A stretch of 64,000 nucleotides of DNA from Geothermovivens sp964644845 (lineage in GTDB: Bacteria; Zhuqueibacterota; Zhuqueibacteria; Oleimicrobiales; Geothermoviventaceae), in the NCBI GenBank assembly GCA_964644845.1, contig CAZXXS010000011.1, positions 71,816 through 135,815 on the forward strand, read 5' to 3'. The notes below the pieces were generated by a model that worked only from the letters and a program-made list of their open reading frames with translations, had not been told where the DNA came from and searched no databases. A program made the position numbers and the translations under genes. Positions 26,674 to 36,082 of the stretch are shown here, one piece after another; the first letter of the stretch is position 1, and the number at the start of each line of letters is the position of its first letter.

Positions 26674-26702
26674 TTGACAAAGTGTTACAAAAGTTGTAGA
26701 AT
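26674..26702 (+). promoter_or_regulatory. Strong sigma70-type promoter of the LacI regulator gene
   Basis: A perfect TTGACA (26674-26679), a 17-base spacer and TAGAAT (26697-26702). It is the closest match to consensus in the window and overlaps an operator at its right end. Confidence 0.85.
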
Positions 26703-26729
26703 GGAAGCGCTTCCCTGGAAGCCCTTCCA
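26702..26729 (+). promoter_or_regulatory. Two tandem LacI-family operators
   Basis: Operator 1 (26702-26715) contains the perfect palindrome GGAAGCGCTTCC with the CG-centred AAGCGCTT core typical of LacI/CcpA-type sites. Operator 2 (26716-26729) is TGGAAGCCCTTCCA. Their centres are 14 bp apart. Operator 1 abuts the -10 element and covers the expected start point, so repression of the downstream LacI gene (autoregulation) is likely. Confidence 0.8.
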
Positions 26730-26836
26730 CAGACGCTAAGTAGCACGTTCTGAAGCAATTGGGTGGCTCCACAAAACGTGGAGATTCAGACGTCGGCTTT
26801 TCCACTACGAACCTCAGCGAAAGCGTGCTCATCGAC

Positions 26837-27850
26837 ATGGCAACCATCTACGACGTCGCCAAAAAGGCTGGAGTAGGCATCGGTACGGTGTCCAGAGCCT
26901 TGAACGACAGTCCGAACATTTCCCCGCAAACCAAGGAAAAAGTACTGCGTGTGGTGCGCGAAATGGGTTACAAGCCGCACGCGCTGGCTCGCGGCCTGGC
27001 CCGTAAGCGGACTGGCGCCATCGGGGCTGTGGTGCCGTTTTTCACAAACTACTTCTTCATCGAGCTGCTCAAAGGCATTCAAAACGAGGTCAGCCGCCTG
27101 GGGTACGACCTCGTTCTTTTTTCCGCGGACGACGTGAGCAGGGGAGAGGAGATCCTCGAACGGATTGTGCGCGAAAGCCGCGTAGACGCTGTGCTTTACG
27201 TGTCGATGCCTCTCTCGGACAAGGTGTTGCACCGTGTGCAAAGCCTTCGCGTTCCGGTTGTTCTGGTTGACCAGTTTCATCCCAACGTGGATTCGATCTA
27301 CGTAGAAAACCAGCGGGCCGCGTACAAGGCCACGCGTTTCATGATCCAGCACGGCTACCGACGTCTCGGCATGATCAACGGACAGCTTCGCAGCCGACCT
27401 GCTCGGGAAAGGCAGGAGGGCTTCTTGCAAGCAATCCGGGAAGCGGGGTTGCAGGTCAGGCCAGAGTGGTTGGTGGAGTGCGACAATCTTGACGGCCAGG
27501 ATGGGTTCAACGCGCCCGCCGGCTACCGAGCCATGCGCATGCTGCTGGAGCTCAGAGAACGTCCTGAGGCGCTGTTTGTTGCCAGCGATGTCCAGGCTTA
27601 CGGAGCCTTGCGAGCGCTACGCGAAGCCGGGGTGCGCGTTCCAGACGATCTGGCGTTGATCGGGTTTGACGACATCCAGACGTCCGAGTTGGTGGGATTG
27701 ACCACCGTGCGCCAACCCATGTTCGAAATGGGAAGGCTAGCCGTGCGCCGCCTGGGTAACAGGCTGAAAGGTTCCGACGACGGACTGTGGCACAAGGCGT
27801 TGGAGACGGAACTTGTTGTCCGCCAAACCTGTTCGGGTGGGCGGTCCTGA
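26837..27850 (+). CDS. LacI family transcriptional regulator
   Basis: This is a 337-residue regulator. The N-terminal LacI helix-turn-helix and hinge (ATIYDVAKKAGVGIGTVSRALNDSPNISPQTKEKVL, read in two parts: TIYDVAKKAGVGIGTVSRAL and NDSPNIS) runs into GYKPHALARGLARKRTG. It is followed by a periplasmic-binding-protein-like sensor domain (IGAVVPFF, GFDDIQTSELVGLTTVRQPM). The ATG at 26837 gives the standard family start; upstream in-frame starts add residues with no counterpart. SD is weak. Two operators at its promoter imply autoregulation. It directly precedes the TonB receptor, so it probably controls the glycan-utilisation genes in response to a sugar. Confidence 0.92.
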   Translation: MATIYDVAKKAGVGIGTVSRALNDSPNISPQTKEKVLRVVREMGYKPHALARGLARKRTGAIGAVVPFFTNYFFIELLKGIQNEVSRLGYDLVLFSADDVSRGEEILERIVRESRVDAVLYVSMPLSDKVLHRVQSLRVPVVLVDQFHPNVDSIYVENQRAAYKATRFMIQHGYRRLGMINGQLRSRPARERQEGFLQAIREAGLQVRPEWLVECDNLDGQDGFNAPAGYRAMRMLLELRERPEALFVASDVQAYGALRALREAGVRVPDDLALIGFDDIQTSELVGLTTVRQPMFEMGRLAVRRLGNRLKGSDDGLWHKALETELVVRQTCSGGRS

Positions 27851-27898
27851 GGGGAAAGGACCAAACACGTGTGATTTTCGCATTTTGGGAGAACCATC

Positions 27899-30778
27899 AT
27901 GCGTTTTGAGAAAGCATGTTCTGCCCTGTTGGCGCTGGTCGTGCTGGTGTCCGCGGCTGCTGCCTTTGCAGGGACTACGGGCAAAATCACCGGTCGCGTG
28001 ATCGATGCCGAAACCGGCGATCCGCTCCCCGGCGTGAATGTGGTCGTCGAAGGTACCACCATGGGGGCTGCGACCGACGTGGACGGCTACTACGTGATTC
28101 TTCGAGTGCCGCCGGGCACTTACACTTTGGCGGCGCAGATGATCGGTTACCAGGTCCAGCGCGTGGAGAACGTGCGGGTAAACGTGGACATGACTACCAC
28201 CATCAACTTCAAGCTGCACCAGACGGTGGTTGAGATGGGCAAGTCGGTGACAGTGGTGGCTCAGCGACCGGTGGTGCAAATGGACATGACCTCGTCTCTG
28301 TCTTCTGTTCAGGCGGACGAAATCCAGAACCTGCCCGTACAGGAGATGAGCGACGTGTTGGAATTGCAGGCTGGCCTGGTGAAGGACGCCTTCGGTGGGA
28401 TTCACGTGCGCGGCGGGCGCAGCGGGGAGGTCGCCTACTGGGTGGACGGCATTCAGACGACGGACGTGTTCAACGGTCAACTCGGCGTGGAGGTTGAAAA
28501 TAGCGCTATTCAGGAGCTACAGGTGATTTCTGGCACGTTCAACGCCGAGTACGGCCAGGCCATGTCCGGCATCGTGAACATTGTGACCAAGGAAGGCGGT
28601 GAGCATTTCACGGGCGAGCTACAGACCTACGTGGGCGACTACGTCACGTTCGATGACCAAACGTACTTTGTGCTCAAACCGAAGCGGAGGGTTCGCGACG
28701 CTATTTATTCTCCTGATCCGGATTCCCTTGAACGCATCAACCCGTTACGAAGCTGGAATCCGATCTACAACATCCAGGCCAGTTTGAGTGGCCCGATGCC
28801 CTTCTCCGGCGGGCGAGGAACCTTCTTCGCGAACATTCGGCGTTACGTTTCGGACGGTTACCTCTACGGCTTACGCTGGTTCACACCGCAGGGACTTCTG
28901 GGTGATGGCAAGCTTGTGCCCATGAATCCGTACCGGAAGACGTCGGTACAATCGAAACTGGCTTACCGCTTCAAGCCCGGCCTGAAGATGACGTACACGT
29001 TGTTGTGGAACAAAAACCGCTACCGCTACTACGACCACTACTTCAAATACAATCCTGACGCGCTTTACCGTCGTTTCGAAGACGGTCTGAACCACATCCT
29101 GGCACTCACGCACACGTTGTCACCGAAGACGTACTACGAATTCAAACTGAGCCGCTTCGAAACCAAGTACAAGCACTACCTCTACGAGGACCCGTACGAT
29201 GCACCAGCCTACGTTGTTCACCGCGACTCGACGGACACGACCAAAGTCTGGTACACGATCAGCAGTGCAGATCCGACTGGGTACGTCCATCCCGATTCGC
29301 TGATGGCTCCGGCTCCGTGGAGCTTCTCCGACGGCGGTACGCCGCTGCAGCACTTCAGCCGACGCACCTCGTACGTAGTTGCCAAGTTCGACCTTACCAG
29401 CCAAATCACCCGGCACCACGAGGTGAAGACCGGTTTCGAAGGGAGATTTCACGACCTGTCGATGGTTGACTACACACTGATCCCGAAGAAAATCGGCAAC
29501 ACAGATATTCAGCCGTTTCAGCCGGATGTCCCGCCTCGCACGTCGCCGCTCCACAACGAATTCCACAACAAACCGATTGAGCTGTCTGCGTACGTCCAGG
29601 ACAAGATGGAATTCAAAGAAATGATTGTGAATTTGGGCGTGCGTTTCGATTACTTTGACCCCGATGCCAAGATTCTTGCCGATCCCTCGGATCCCAACAT
29701 CGACGACCCATTCAAACCCGAGCACCGCTACAAGAACTGGAGCCCCACAACGCCGGAGTCACTGCTCGTTGAGTACACGCGAGAAGAGCGTGAGGCGTTT
29801 TGGTGGAAAAAGGCTCCGGCGAAAATGCAAGTCAGCCCCCGTTTTGGGATCGCCTACCCGATTACTGACCGTGGTGTGATTCATTTTAGCTACGGTCACT
29901 TCTTCCAGGTACCGCAGTTCGAGTACCTGTACGGTGAAATCAAGGTGCCGCGCACCTCGGGTAACGCGACGCTGCTGCACAACCCGGACCTGAAACCGCA
30001 GCGCACCGTGATGTACGAAATCGGGCTGCAGCAGCAGATTGCGGAGAACGTGGGGATCGACGTGACCATGTTCTACCGCGACATCCGCGACTGGGTTGGT
30101 GTGGGACCGCCCATTCCAACGCCCATCCCAAGTGTGTCGTACACCAAATTTGTGAATAAGGATTACGCCAACGTGCGCGGCGTGACCTTGAGCATCGACA
30201 AGCGCTACAGCAACTACTTTGCTTTCAATTTGGACTACACGTTCCAGATTGCGGAGGGGAGCGCGTCGAACCCGCAGGACGAGTACTTCGATCGACTTTC
30301 GAACCGGGCACCGCGCATTCAGCTCATCCCACTGGCCTGGGACCAGCGTCACACGCTGAACGGTACAGTAAGCGTGGGGACAAGCACCTGGCGAGTGAGC
30401 CTGATTGGGCGATTCTGGTCCGGACAGCCGTACACACCGCGTTTCCCAGTCGGGATGGTAGCCGGAAGCAGTGCTTTTGTGGGTTTGCGCGAGAACAGCG
30501 CACGGAAACCCGCGCAAAACAGCTTCGACCTGCGCATTTACAAGCAGTTCAAGCTTGGCAGATGGGGATTGGCTTTGTTTGCGAACATCTACAACGTTTT
30601 CGACCAGCGTAGCCCGACGAACGTGTACACAGACACGGGCAGCCCCGACTACACGCTGGACGTGCGCAGTGTCGGGGCCGATCCGCACCGGGTGAGCACG
30701 CTCGAGGACAACACCGTGCATCCGGACTGGTACATCCCGCCCAGGCAGGTTCAGGTGGGTGCTTCGTTCACGTTCTGA
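27899..30778 (+). CDS. TonB-dependent receptor with carboxypeptidase regulatory-like domain
   Basis: This is a 959-residue outer-membrane receptor. The signal peptide (LLALVVLVSAAAAFAG) precedes a CarboxypepD_reg-like beta-sandwich (about 28-110: KITGRVIDAETGDPLPGVNV, YYVILRVPPGTYTL). A plug domain follows (about 115-240: VHVRGG-type IHVRGGRSGEVAYWVDGIQ, GTFNAEYGQAMSGIVNIVTK), then a 22-strand-type beta-barrel ending QVQVGASFTF. This architecture is shared by SusC-like and related nutrient importers, which take up oligomers using TonB energy. No SusD follows; the next gene is instead the giant calcium-repeat protein. GGGAGAACC precedes the ATG, and the LacI gene is 48 bp upstream. Confidence 0.92.
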   Translation: MRFEKACSALLALVVLVSAAAAFAGTTGKITGRVIDAETGDPLPGVNVVVEGTTMGAATDVDGYYVILRVPPGTYTLAAQMIGYQVQRVENVRVNVDMTTTINFKLHQTVVEMGKSVTVVAQRPVVQMDMTSSLSSVQADEIQNLPVQEMSDVLELQAGLVKDAFGGIHVRGGRSGEVAYWVDGIQTTDVFNGQLGVEVENSAIQELQVISGTFNAEYGQAMSGIVNIVTKEGGEHFTGELQTYVGDYVTFDDQTYFVLKPKRRVRDAIYSPDPDSLERINPLRSWNPIYNIQASLSGPMPFSGGRGTFFANIRRYVSDGYLYGLRWFTPQGLLGDGKLVPMNPYRKTSVQSKLAYRFKPGLKMTYTLLWNKNRYRYYDHYFKYNPDALYRRFEDGLNHILALTHTLSPKTYYEFKLSRFETKYKHYLYEDPYDAPAYVVHRDSTDTTKVWYTISSADPTGYVHPDSLMAPAPWSFSDGGTPLQHFSRRTSYVVAKFDLTSQITRHHEVKTGFEGRFHDLSMVDYTLIPKKIGNTDIQPFQPDVPPRTSPLHNEFHNKPIELSAYVQDKMEFKEMIVNLGVRFDYFDPDAKILADPSDPNIDDPFKPEHRYKNWSPTTPESLLVEYTREEREAFWWKKAPAKMQVSPRFGIAYPITDRGVIHFSYGHFFQVPQFEYLYGEIKVPRTSGNATLLHNPDLKPQRTVMYEIGLQQQIAENVGIDVTMFYRDIRDWVGVGPPIPTPIPSVSYTKFVNKDYANVRGVTLSIDKRYSNYFAFNLDYTFQIAEGSASNPQDEYFDRLSNRAPRIQLIPLAWDQRHTLNGTVSVGTSTWRVSLIGRFWSGQPYTPRFPVGMVAGSSAFVGLRENSARKPAQNSFDLRIYKQFKLGRWGLALFANIYNVFDQRSPTNVYTDTGSPDYTLDVRSVGADPHRVSTLEDNTVHPDWYIPPRQVQVGASFTF

Positions 30779-30848
30779 GTCACGTGCAGATGGATCGAAG
30801 CGTTGTTTTGCAGTGAAGTTGCAAATGCGATCAACAGGTGACCACGAC

Positions 30849-33800
30849 ATGAAGAGACTCGGTGGCGTTTTCCTGACGGCCGCTCTGGGGCTGTTCCTGC
30901 TGGTACCAGGCGTGTGGGCACAGCCCAAGCCGCATGGCGACCAGCGTTACGAGAAGAAGGGCATTCACAGCGGCAACAGAATTCGCACGACCTTTTACAA
31001 TTCTGGCTTCGTAGGCCGGGTTGGCAACGTACCGGAGGACATCGGCGGCGAATGGCCGATCAACTCGGGACATGAGTACATCGGCGACATGCTCGTAATG
31101 GTGGGTTCCGAGATCAAAGACATTCACGGGCAGGTGCGGCACTCAGTTGTCACCCCGCGAGGCCCGATGGTAAGCGCTCGCACCGGCGACCGTTCCGACG
31201 ACGGCACCAAATGGTACACCTGGGAGCCGCTGCCGGGCTACGCCAATCCTGACACAAACCTGGTAGCCATGAGCCACCTGCCCATTTCCTGGCCGCCGTA
31301 CTGGCCGGACAAAATGGACGACGTGGTGGACCCGGGTTGGCCGGGATCCTGGAACGGCTATTTTGGCAAAAACGTGTTCAACGCCGACCAGGAAAGCTAC
31401 TACGTGATGGACGACTACAACGACGCCCGTTACGATTTCTACCCAGACAGCACCGATCTGTCGCGGCGAGGTCTCGGGATCCAGGGCGCGGTGCGGGGGT
31501 TTCAGTGGTCGCATCCGCTTGCCCAGGATGTGCTGTTTCAGGTGTACGATTTCACCAACATTGGCACGTACCCGCACGAAAAGATGGTCTTTGGCATCAT
31601 CTGGGGTGGCATGGTCGGCGGCGACGGCGAGGACGACAACGCCTCTTTCGACATCAACGACAACATTACCTACACGTGGGATTTCGACAACATCGGGGCT
31701 GGTGGCTGGTCGCCGGTTGGCTGGGCTGCGTGCGCGTTCCTAGAAAGCCCGGGTAACTCCTGGGACGGCATCGACAACGACGGTGATGGGGCCAACGGAC
31801 CTGGCAAGACGATCGACGAATCTTTGTTTGCACCGCGGCAATTGCAAGCTGGCGACCCTGTGGTTGTAATCGATTACGACACCTTCGAGCGCACGGTGGT
31901 AACCATGCCAGGGGATTCACTCGTAGTTCCCTACCGGTACCTCGGGGAGCAACGTGAACTTGTGTTCCACCCGGGCGACACGGTGGAGGAAATCCCTCGT
32001 AACCTGATCGACGACAATTTGAACGGGCTGATTGACGAGAACAACGGCAGTTCGATCGAAATTGCCCCCGGTGTGTACCAGACCACTTACCTGTACACCG
32101 GACTCAAGTACATCGACTACGTAACGGGCGAAGGGAAAGACAACCTTCTTATCGACGAGCGGCGCGATGACGGAATCGACAACGACGGCGACTGGGATCC
32201 GGTGAACGACGACGTTGGATTGGACGGGGCCTTCAACACGGGGGATCCGGGCGAGGGTGACGGTGTGCCCACTTCCGGCGCCGGTACGGATCTGCCGGGC
32301 GAACCGCACATCGACAAGACCGACATCACGGAGTCGGACCAGCTCGGTCTGACGAGTTTCTACTTCTTCTACCCGTTCAATCTTTTTTCCCTGCGCGAAG
32401 ACGAGAAGATTTGGAAAAACATGGAGCCCGGCTACTTCAACTCGACCGCGCAAAATGTGGACGGCGATTTCATCTACGGCTCCGGCTACTTCCCCTTGCG
32501 GCCAGGGGAGACGGAGCGCATCTCGGTGGCGGTCATTTTCGGGTGGAATAAAGAGGAACTCTTGCGGACCAAACGAACCGTCCAGAAAATCTACGACGAA
32601 AACTACAATTTTGCCAAAGCCCCACGGCTTCCGAAGGTTTGGGCTGTGGCAGGCGACGGCGAGGTAACCATTTACTGGGACGACGCCGCGGAGTACTCGT
32701 GGGATGTGCTCTCGGGTTACGACTTTGAGGGCTACAAGATTTACCGCTCTTCAGATCCTGGTTTCCAGGACGCTCTCCCCGTAACCGACGCGTTCGGTTC
32801 GCGCAAACTGGACGCTCCGATGGCCCAGTTCGACAAGATCGACGGCATCAAGGGCTTTTTCCCGATTGGTTACGACGGTACGCAATTCTACCTGGGCGAC
32901 GACACGGGCCTGGTGCACTCGTTTCGCGACACCACGGTACAAAACGGGCACACTTACTTCTACGCGGTAACGGCTTACGACCACGGGGAACCAGCGCTGG
33001 GGATTCTTCCTTCGGAAACGTCCAAGTACGCGACAATCGACCGGAGTGGAAAGATCGAGACGGCGCAGAACGTGGTGGCTGTGCGGCCTGAAGCCCCGGT
33101 GGCGGGGTTTGTGGCGCCGGAAGCCGTCAAGAAGGCGGAAAAACAGCCGGGCACGATTGGTACCGGCGAGGTCTACCTGCAAGTGGTGGACGAAACGCGC
33201 GTCAAAGACGGGCACGTGTACGAAATTCGCTTCTACGACACGTCGTCCGACGGTCTCGACAACGACGGTGACTGGGATCGGATGACGGATGACGTCGGGG
33301 CAGACGGCGTGGCAGGCACCGGGGATTTGGGCGAGGGTGACGGCAAGCCGACCCGCGGCGAGCCGAATGTCGACCTGCGAGATCCTGACGAGTTCGTACC
33401 CATCACGTCGGAGTACGAGGTCCTGGACGTCACAGATCCCGCCAATCCCGTGCAGCTGTTCAAGGTTCCGTTCGTGGAGGTGATTAAACGTGGGGCCGAG
33501 GCGGACACGGTGGCTGATCGGATCCACCAGGACAAAGACGGTAGCCGGGATTTCTTTGACGGCCTTCGTTTCAACATCAAGAACGATTGGGAGATCCGTC
33601 GTATCCCGGATCAGTCCAACTGGAACATCATTCATCCGGATCAGCCGCAGAATTACAAGTACAGCTTTTCCGTGTTCGAGGCCTCGGGTGTTTACACACG
33701 GGGCGTGCCCTACCCGGTCTACTACAAGATCGCCTTCCTGGACACAACCGAGAACACGTCGGACGAGCTAACGGTCTACCGTCTCGGCGCTGGCGGAAAG

Positions 33801-34460
33801 CCAGGTGCACCGGTACACATCCCCAGTGTGCCGTGCAATTTCAAGGTCATTGACGGCAACACCGGCGAAGAAGCCAGGTTTGCTTTTCTGGACTCCCCGC
33901 TGCGACCGTCGTTCATCTCGCCGGGTTTCCTCTCGAATCTCGACCGAATCATTTTCTTCGAGCAAGTGGGCGACTCGGACATCGTGACGTGGCAAGTGAG
34001 TTTCTTCGGCAACGACACGACCTACCACCATCCGCGTGCTGGCGACACGCTAACTATCCGAACCACGGCACCGTTCAAGACGGGCGATGCTTTTGTAGCC
34101 AAGGCGGAGGGCCCGAAAATAGATCCGGCGAAGGCCAGGGCTGAGCTGGCGCGAATCAAGGTTGTGCCAAATCCGTACGTGGCAGCGGCGACGTGGGAGC
34201 CTAGGAACCCGTTCGAGACGGGGCGCGGCCCGCGCGAACTGCACTTTACGCACCTGCCCAAGAAGTGCACGATCCGGATTTACACCGTCCAGGGTGAGCT
34301 GGTAGCCACAATCGAGCACGACTCACCTCTGGAGGACGGGACTGCAGAATGGAACATGCTGACGAAGGACAACCTGGACATTGCCTACGGTGTGTACATC
34401 TACCACATCGACGCACCGGGTCTGGGCGAAGTGGTTGGCAAGTTTGCAGTGATCAAGTGA
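30849..34460 (+). CDS. Giant calcium-repeat surface protein (paralog of the protein at the left edge)
   Basis: This is a 1203-residue protein with a signal peptide (MKRLGGVFLTAALGLFLLVP, cleavage near VWAQ). The N-terminal half contains ESYYVMDDYND and RRGLGIQGAVRGFQWSHPLAQ, shared with the left-edge protein. Several acidic calcium-type loops appear (GIDNDGDGANG, DDNLNGLIDENN, GIDNDGDWDPVNDDVG and again GLDNDGDWDRMTDDVG). A fibronectin III-like domain lies at about 595-720 (VTIYWDDAAEYS, GYKIYRSSDP). The C-terminus (VVPNPYVAAATWEPR, CTIRIYTVQGELVATIEH, GVYIYHIDAPG, ending VGKFAVIK) is a FlgD/T9SS-like module with VPNPY in place of YPNPF. It lies between a TonB receptor and a PorV-family gene. 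The function is unknown; surface capture of ligand is inferred. The ATG at 30849 opens the signal peptide. Confidence 0.88.
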   Translation: MKRLGGVFLTAALGLFLLVPGVWAQPKPHGDQRYEKKGIHSGNRIRTTFYNSGFVGRVGNVPEDIGGEWPINSGHEYIGDMLVMVGSEIKDIHGQVRHSVVTPRGPMVSARTGDRSDDGTKWYTWEPLPGYANPDTNLVAMSHLPISWPPYWPDKMDDVVDPGWPGSWNGYFGKNVFNADQESYYVMDDYNDARYDFYPDSTDLSRRGLGIQGAVRGFQWSHPLAQDVLFQVYDFTNIGTYPHEKMVFGIIWGGMVGGDGEDDNASFDINDNITYTWDFDNIGAGGWSPVGWAACAFLESPGNSWDGIDNDGDGANGPGKTIDESLFAPRQLQAGDPVVVIDYDTFERTVVTMPGDSLVVPYRYLGEQRELVFHPGDTVEEIPRNLIDDNLNGLIDENNGSSIEIAPGVYQTTYLYTGLKYIDYVTGEGKDNLLIDERRDDGIDNDGDWDPVNDDVGLDGAFNTGDPGEGDGVPTSGAGTDLPGEPHIDKTDITESDQLGLTSFYFFYPFNLFSLREDEKIWKNMEPGYFNSTAQNVDGDFIYGSGYFPLRPGETERISVAVIFGWNKEELLRTKRTVQKIYDENYNFAKAPRLPKVWAVAGDGEVTIYWDDAAEYSWDVLSGYDFEGYKIYRSSDPGFQDALPVTDAFGSRKLDAPMAQFDKIDGIKGFFPIGYDGTQFYLGDDTGLVHSFRDTTVQNGHTYFYAVTAYDHGEPALGILPSETSKYATIDRSGKIETAQNVVAVRPEAPVAGFVAPEAVKKAEKQPGTIGTGEVYLQVVDETRVKDGHVYEIRFYDTSSDGLDNDGDWDRMTDDVGADGVAGTGDLGEGDGKPTRGEPNVDLRDPDEFVPITSEYEVLDVTDPANPVQLFKVPFVEVIKRGAEADTVADRIHQDKDGSRDFFDGLRFNIKNDWEIRRIPDQSNWNIIHPDQPQNYKYSFSVFEASGVYTRGVPYPVYYKIAFLDTTENTSDELTVYRLGAGGKPGAPVHIPSVPCNFKVIDGNTGEEARFAFLDSPLRPSFISPGFLSNLDRIIFFEQVGDSDIVTWQVSFFGNDTTYHHPRAGDTLTIRTTAPFKTGDAFVAKAEGPKIDPAKARAELARIKVVPNPYVAAATWEPRNPFETGRGPRELHFTHLPKKCTIRIYTVQGELVATIEHDSPLEDGTAEWNMLTKDNLDIAYGVYIYHIDAPGLGEVVGKFAVIK

Positions 34461-34482
34461 GGTCCAAGTCAGAGGGCTACGG

Positions 34483-35502
34483 ATGCGACGCATACTAATT
34501 TTGGTACTGGCGCTTAGCGTTCTGGCCGCAGGGGCTCGGGCGCAGAAAGTCTCCAAGGTGGGGACCACTGCGGCGCCGTTTCTGAACATCCCAGTGGGTG
34601 CACGGGCAGTAGGTATGGGTAACGCGTTTGTGTCGGTCGCCGACGACGCCACCGCTCTGTACTGGAACCCCGCCGGCCTGGCCAAGGTGGATGCCAGCCA
34701 GGCTGTGTTTGTGCACACCAACTGGATCGCGGACATCAACTTCGATTTCGCCGGTGTGGCGTTGAACCTGGGTTCGGCCGGGGTTCTGGGCCTGCACGCC
34801 ACATTCCTGACGATGGGCGAAATGGAGCGAACGACGGAGGTTTACCCGGAAGGCACAGGCGAACGCTTTAGCGCGGGGAGTTACGCTTTTGCGGCGACGT
34901 ACGCGCGAGCCCTGACGGATCGTTTCTCGATTGGTGCCAACTTCAAGTACGTGCGCGAGTACATCCTGCATTCCTCGGCCCAGGGGCTGGCACTCGACAT
35001 CGGTACCCATTTCGTGACCCAATTCAAAGGTTTGACGCTCGGGGCCATGATCTCGAACTTCGGCACCAAAATGCGCATGACCGGCCGCGACGTGCTGGTC
35101 CAGCACGACATCGATCCGACCCGGCACGGCAACAACGACCGCATCAATGCCGATTTGGAAACAGACGCTTACGACATGCCCCTGATGCTCCGGGTGGGAA
35201 TGTCCATCGATGTGCTCCAGGGGGTGGAACACCACTCGTTGTTGCTTGCTGTCGACGCTGCTCATCCCAGCGACAACGTCGAGTTCGTGGACCTGGGTGC
35301 TGAGTACGTGCTGATGGACATGTTTGCTCTCCGTGCCGGCTACAGTAGCCTGTTTTCGCGTGACAGCGAACAAGGGCTCACGTTTGGCGCCGGGCTGAAT
35401 TACCGGCTGTTTGGGAACTTTGCTGTGCGTGTGGACTACGCGTACCAGTCGTTCGGTCGTTTCAACAACGTGCAGAAGGTGTCGCTGGGGATTGCGTTTT
35501 GA
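34483..35502 (+). CDS. PorV/PorQ family outer-membrane protein (second copy)
   Basis: This is a 339-residue protein with a signal peptide (ILVLALSVLAAGARAQ) and the family signature PVGARAVGMGNAFVSVADDA followed by TALYWNPAGLAKV near residues 40-70. Barrel-like beta sequence ends NVQKVSLGIAF. It matches the protein at 3141-4214 along its length (FGTKMRMTGRD versus FGTEMRMSGRD, for example). It lies 22 bp after the giant surface protein. By family knowledge it is an outer-membrane T9SS accessory; dedication to the neighbouring cargo is inference. Confidence 0.92.
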   Translation: MRRILILVLALSVLAAGARAQKVSKVGTTAAPFLNIPVGARAVGMGNAFVSVADDATALYWNPAGLAKVDASQAVFVHTNWIADINFDFAGVALNLGSAGVLGLHATFLTMGEMERTTEVYPEGTGERFSAGSYAFAATYARALTDRFSIGANFKYVREYILHSSAQGLALDIGTHFVTQFKGLTLGAMISNFGTKMRMTGRDVLVQHDIDPTRHGNNDRINADLETDAYDMPLMLRVGMSIDVLQGVEHHSLLLAVDAAHPSDNVEFVDLGAEYVLMDMFALRAGYSSLFSRDSEQGLTFGAGLNYRLFGNFAVRVDYAYQSFGRFNNVQKVSLGIAF

Positions 35503-36082
35503 AATCGCTAGTACGCCGGGGGGACGGTTCGCTGGACGAGGTCGGCTGGAGCGCAAGTTGGGTTGGTGGAACTCCCGAACAGGCAAGTGGTCACCGCGCC
35601 ACGCCTTTGCAAGACCGAGACGCTGAGGAGCTGGGGGAAGGCACGGCCGGTGCGCGTGCACTTGGCTTGGAACCTGGAAAGGCTGTGTTCCACTTATTCA
35701 GCAGAAGCTCGGTGCGATTAACTTTGGCTGAAGAGCCCGCGCAACTGGGGCGTCTCGCGGTGGAAGAAGCCACGCCGCCAGTGGCAGGAGATTCGGCGGG
35801 TCTTGGGAGCCGATATTTGACGGGTTCGTCGAGCAGAGGTTTGCTTCGTTTGAGGCATACAAACCCGCTACAGTTTAGGGAAACAACCTTCTGTTGCGGG
35901 AGACAGTGTTCGAGAAGGTGAGCGGAAGTGATTTGTCGAAGGAACAGGCGTTTGGAAGGGGAAGTGCTGAGGAGCAACGTGATCGCTTGAAAATCGGTGA
36001 AAGGAGGTGAGGCTGGAAAATCCGTTCAACGGGGGAAACGGGGCAGCGAGAGGTAGTGCGAACCAACAACGGGAGGCGAAGT
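35503..36082 (+). other. Intergenic region and leader of the carbohydrate-binding-like gene
   Basis: This 580-bp gap has frames (for example 35499-35921) that are compositionally unlike the neighbours and have no SD. A near-perfect anti-SD complement, AAGGAGGTGAGG, lies at 36001-36012, about 70 bases before the gene's own SD GGGAGGCGAAG. The promoter is not clear. Confidence 0.35.

Larger units (their letters stand above)
26089..26836 (+). other. Long intergenic region upstream of the LacI regulator
   Basis: This 748-bp gap has no convincing gene or RNA in 26089-26670. The right end holds a strong promoter (26674-26702) and two tandem operators (26702-26729), followed by about 125 bases of leader. 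Confidence 0.5.

Noticed and set aside
35499..35921. 140-codon plus-strand frame after the second PorV gene
   Set aside because: It overlaps the PorV stop, has no SD and has low-complexity Gly/Ser/Arg composition.
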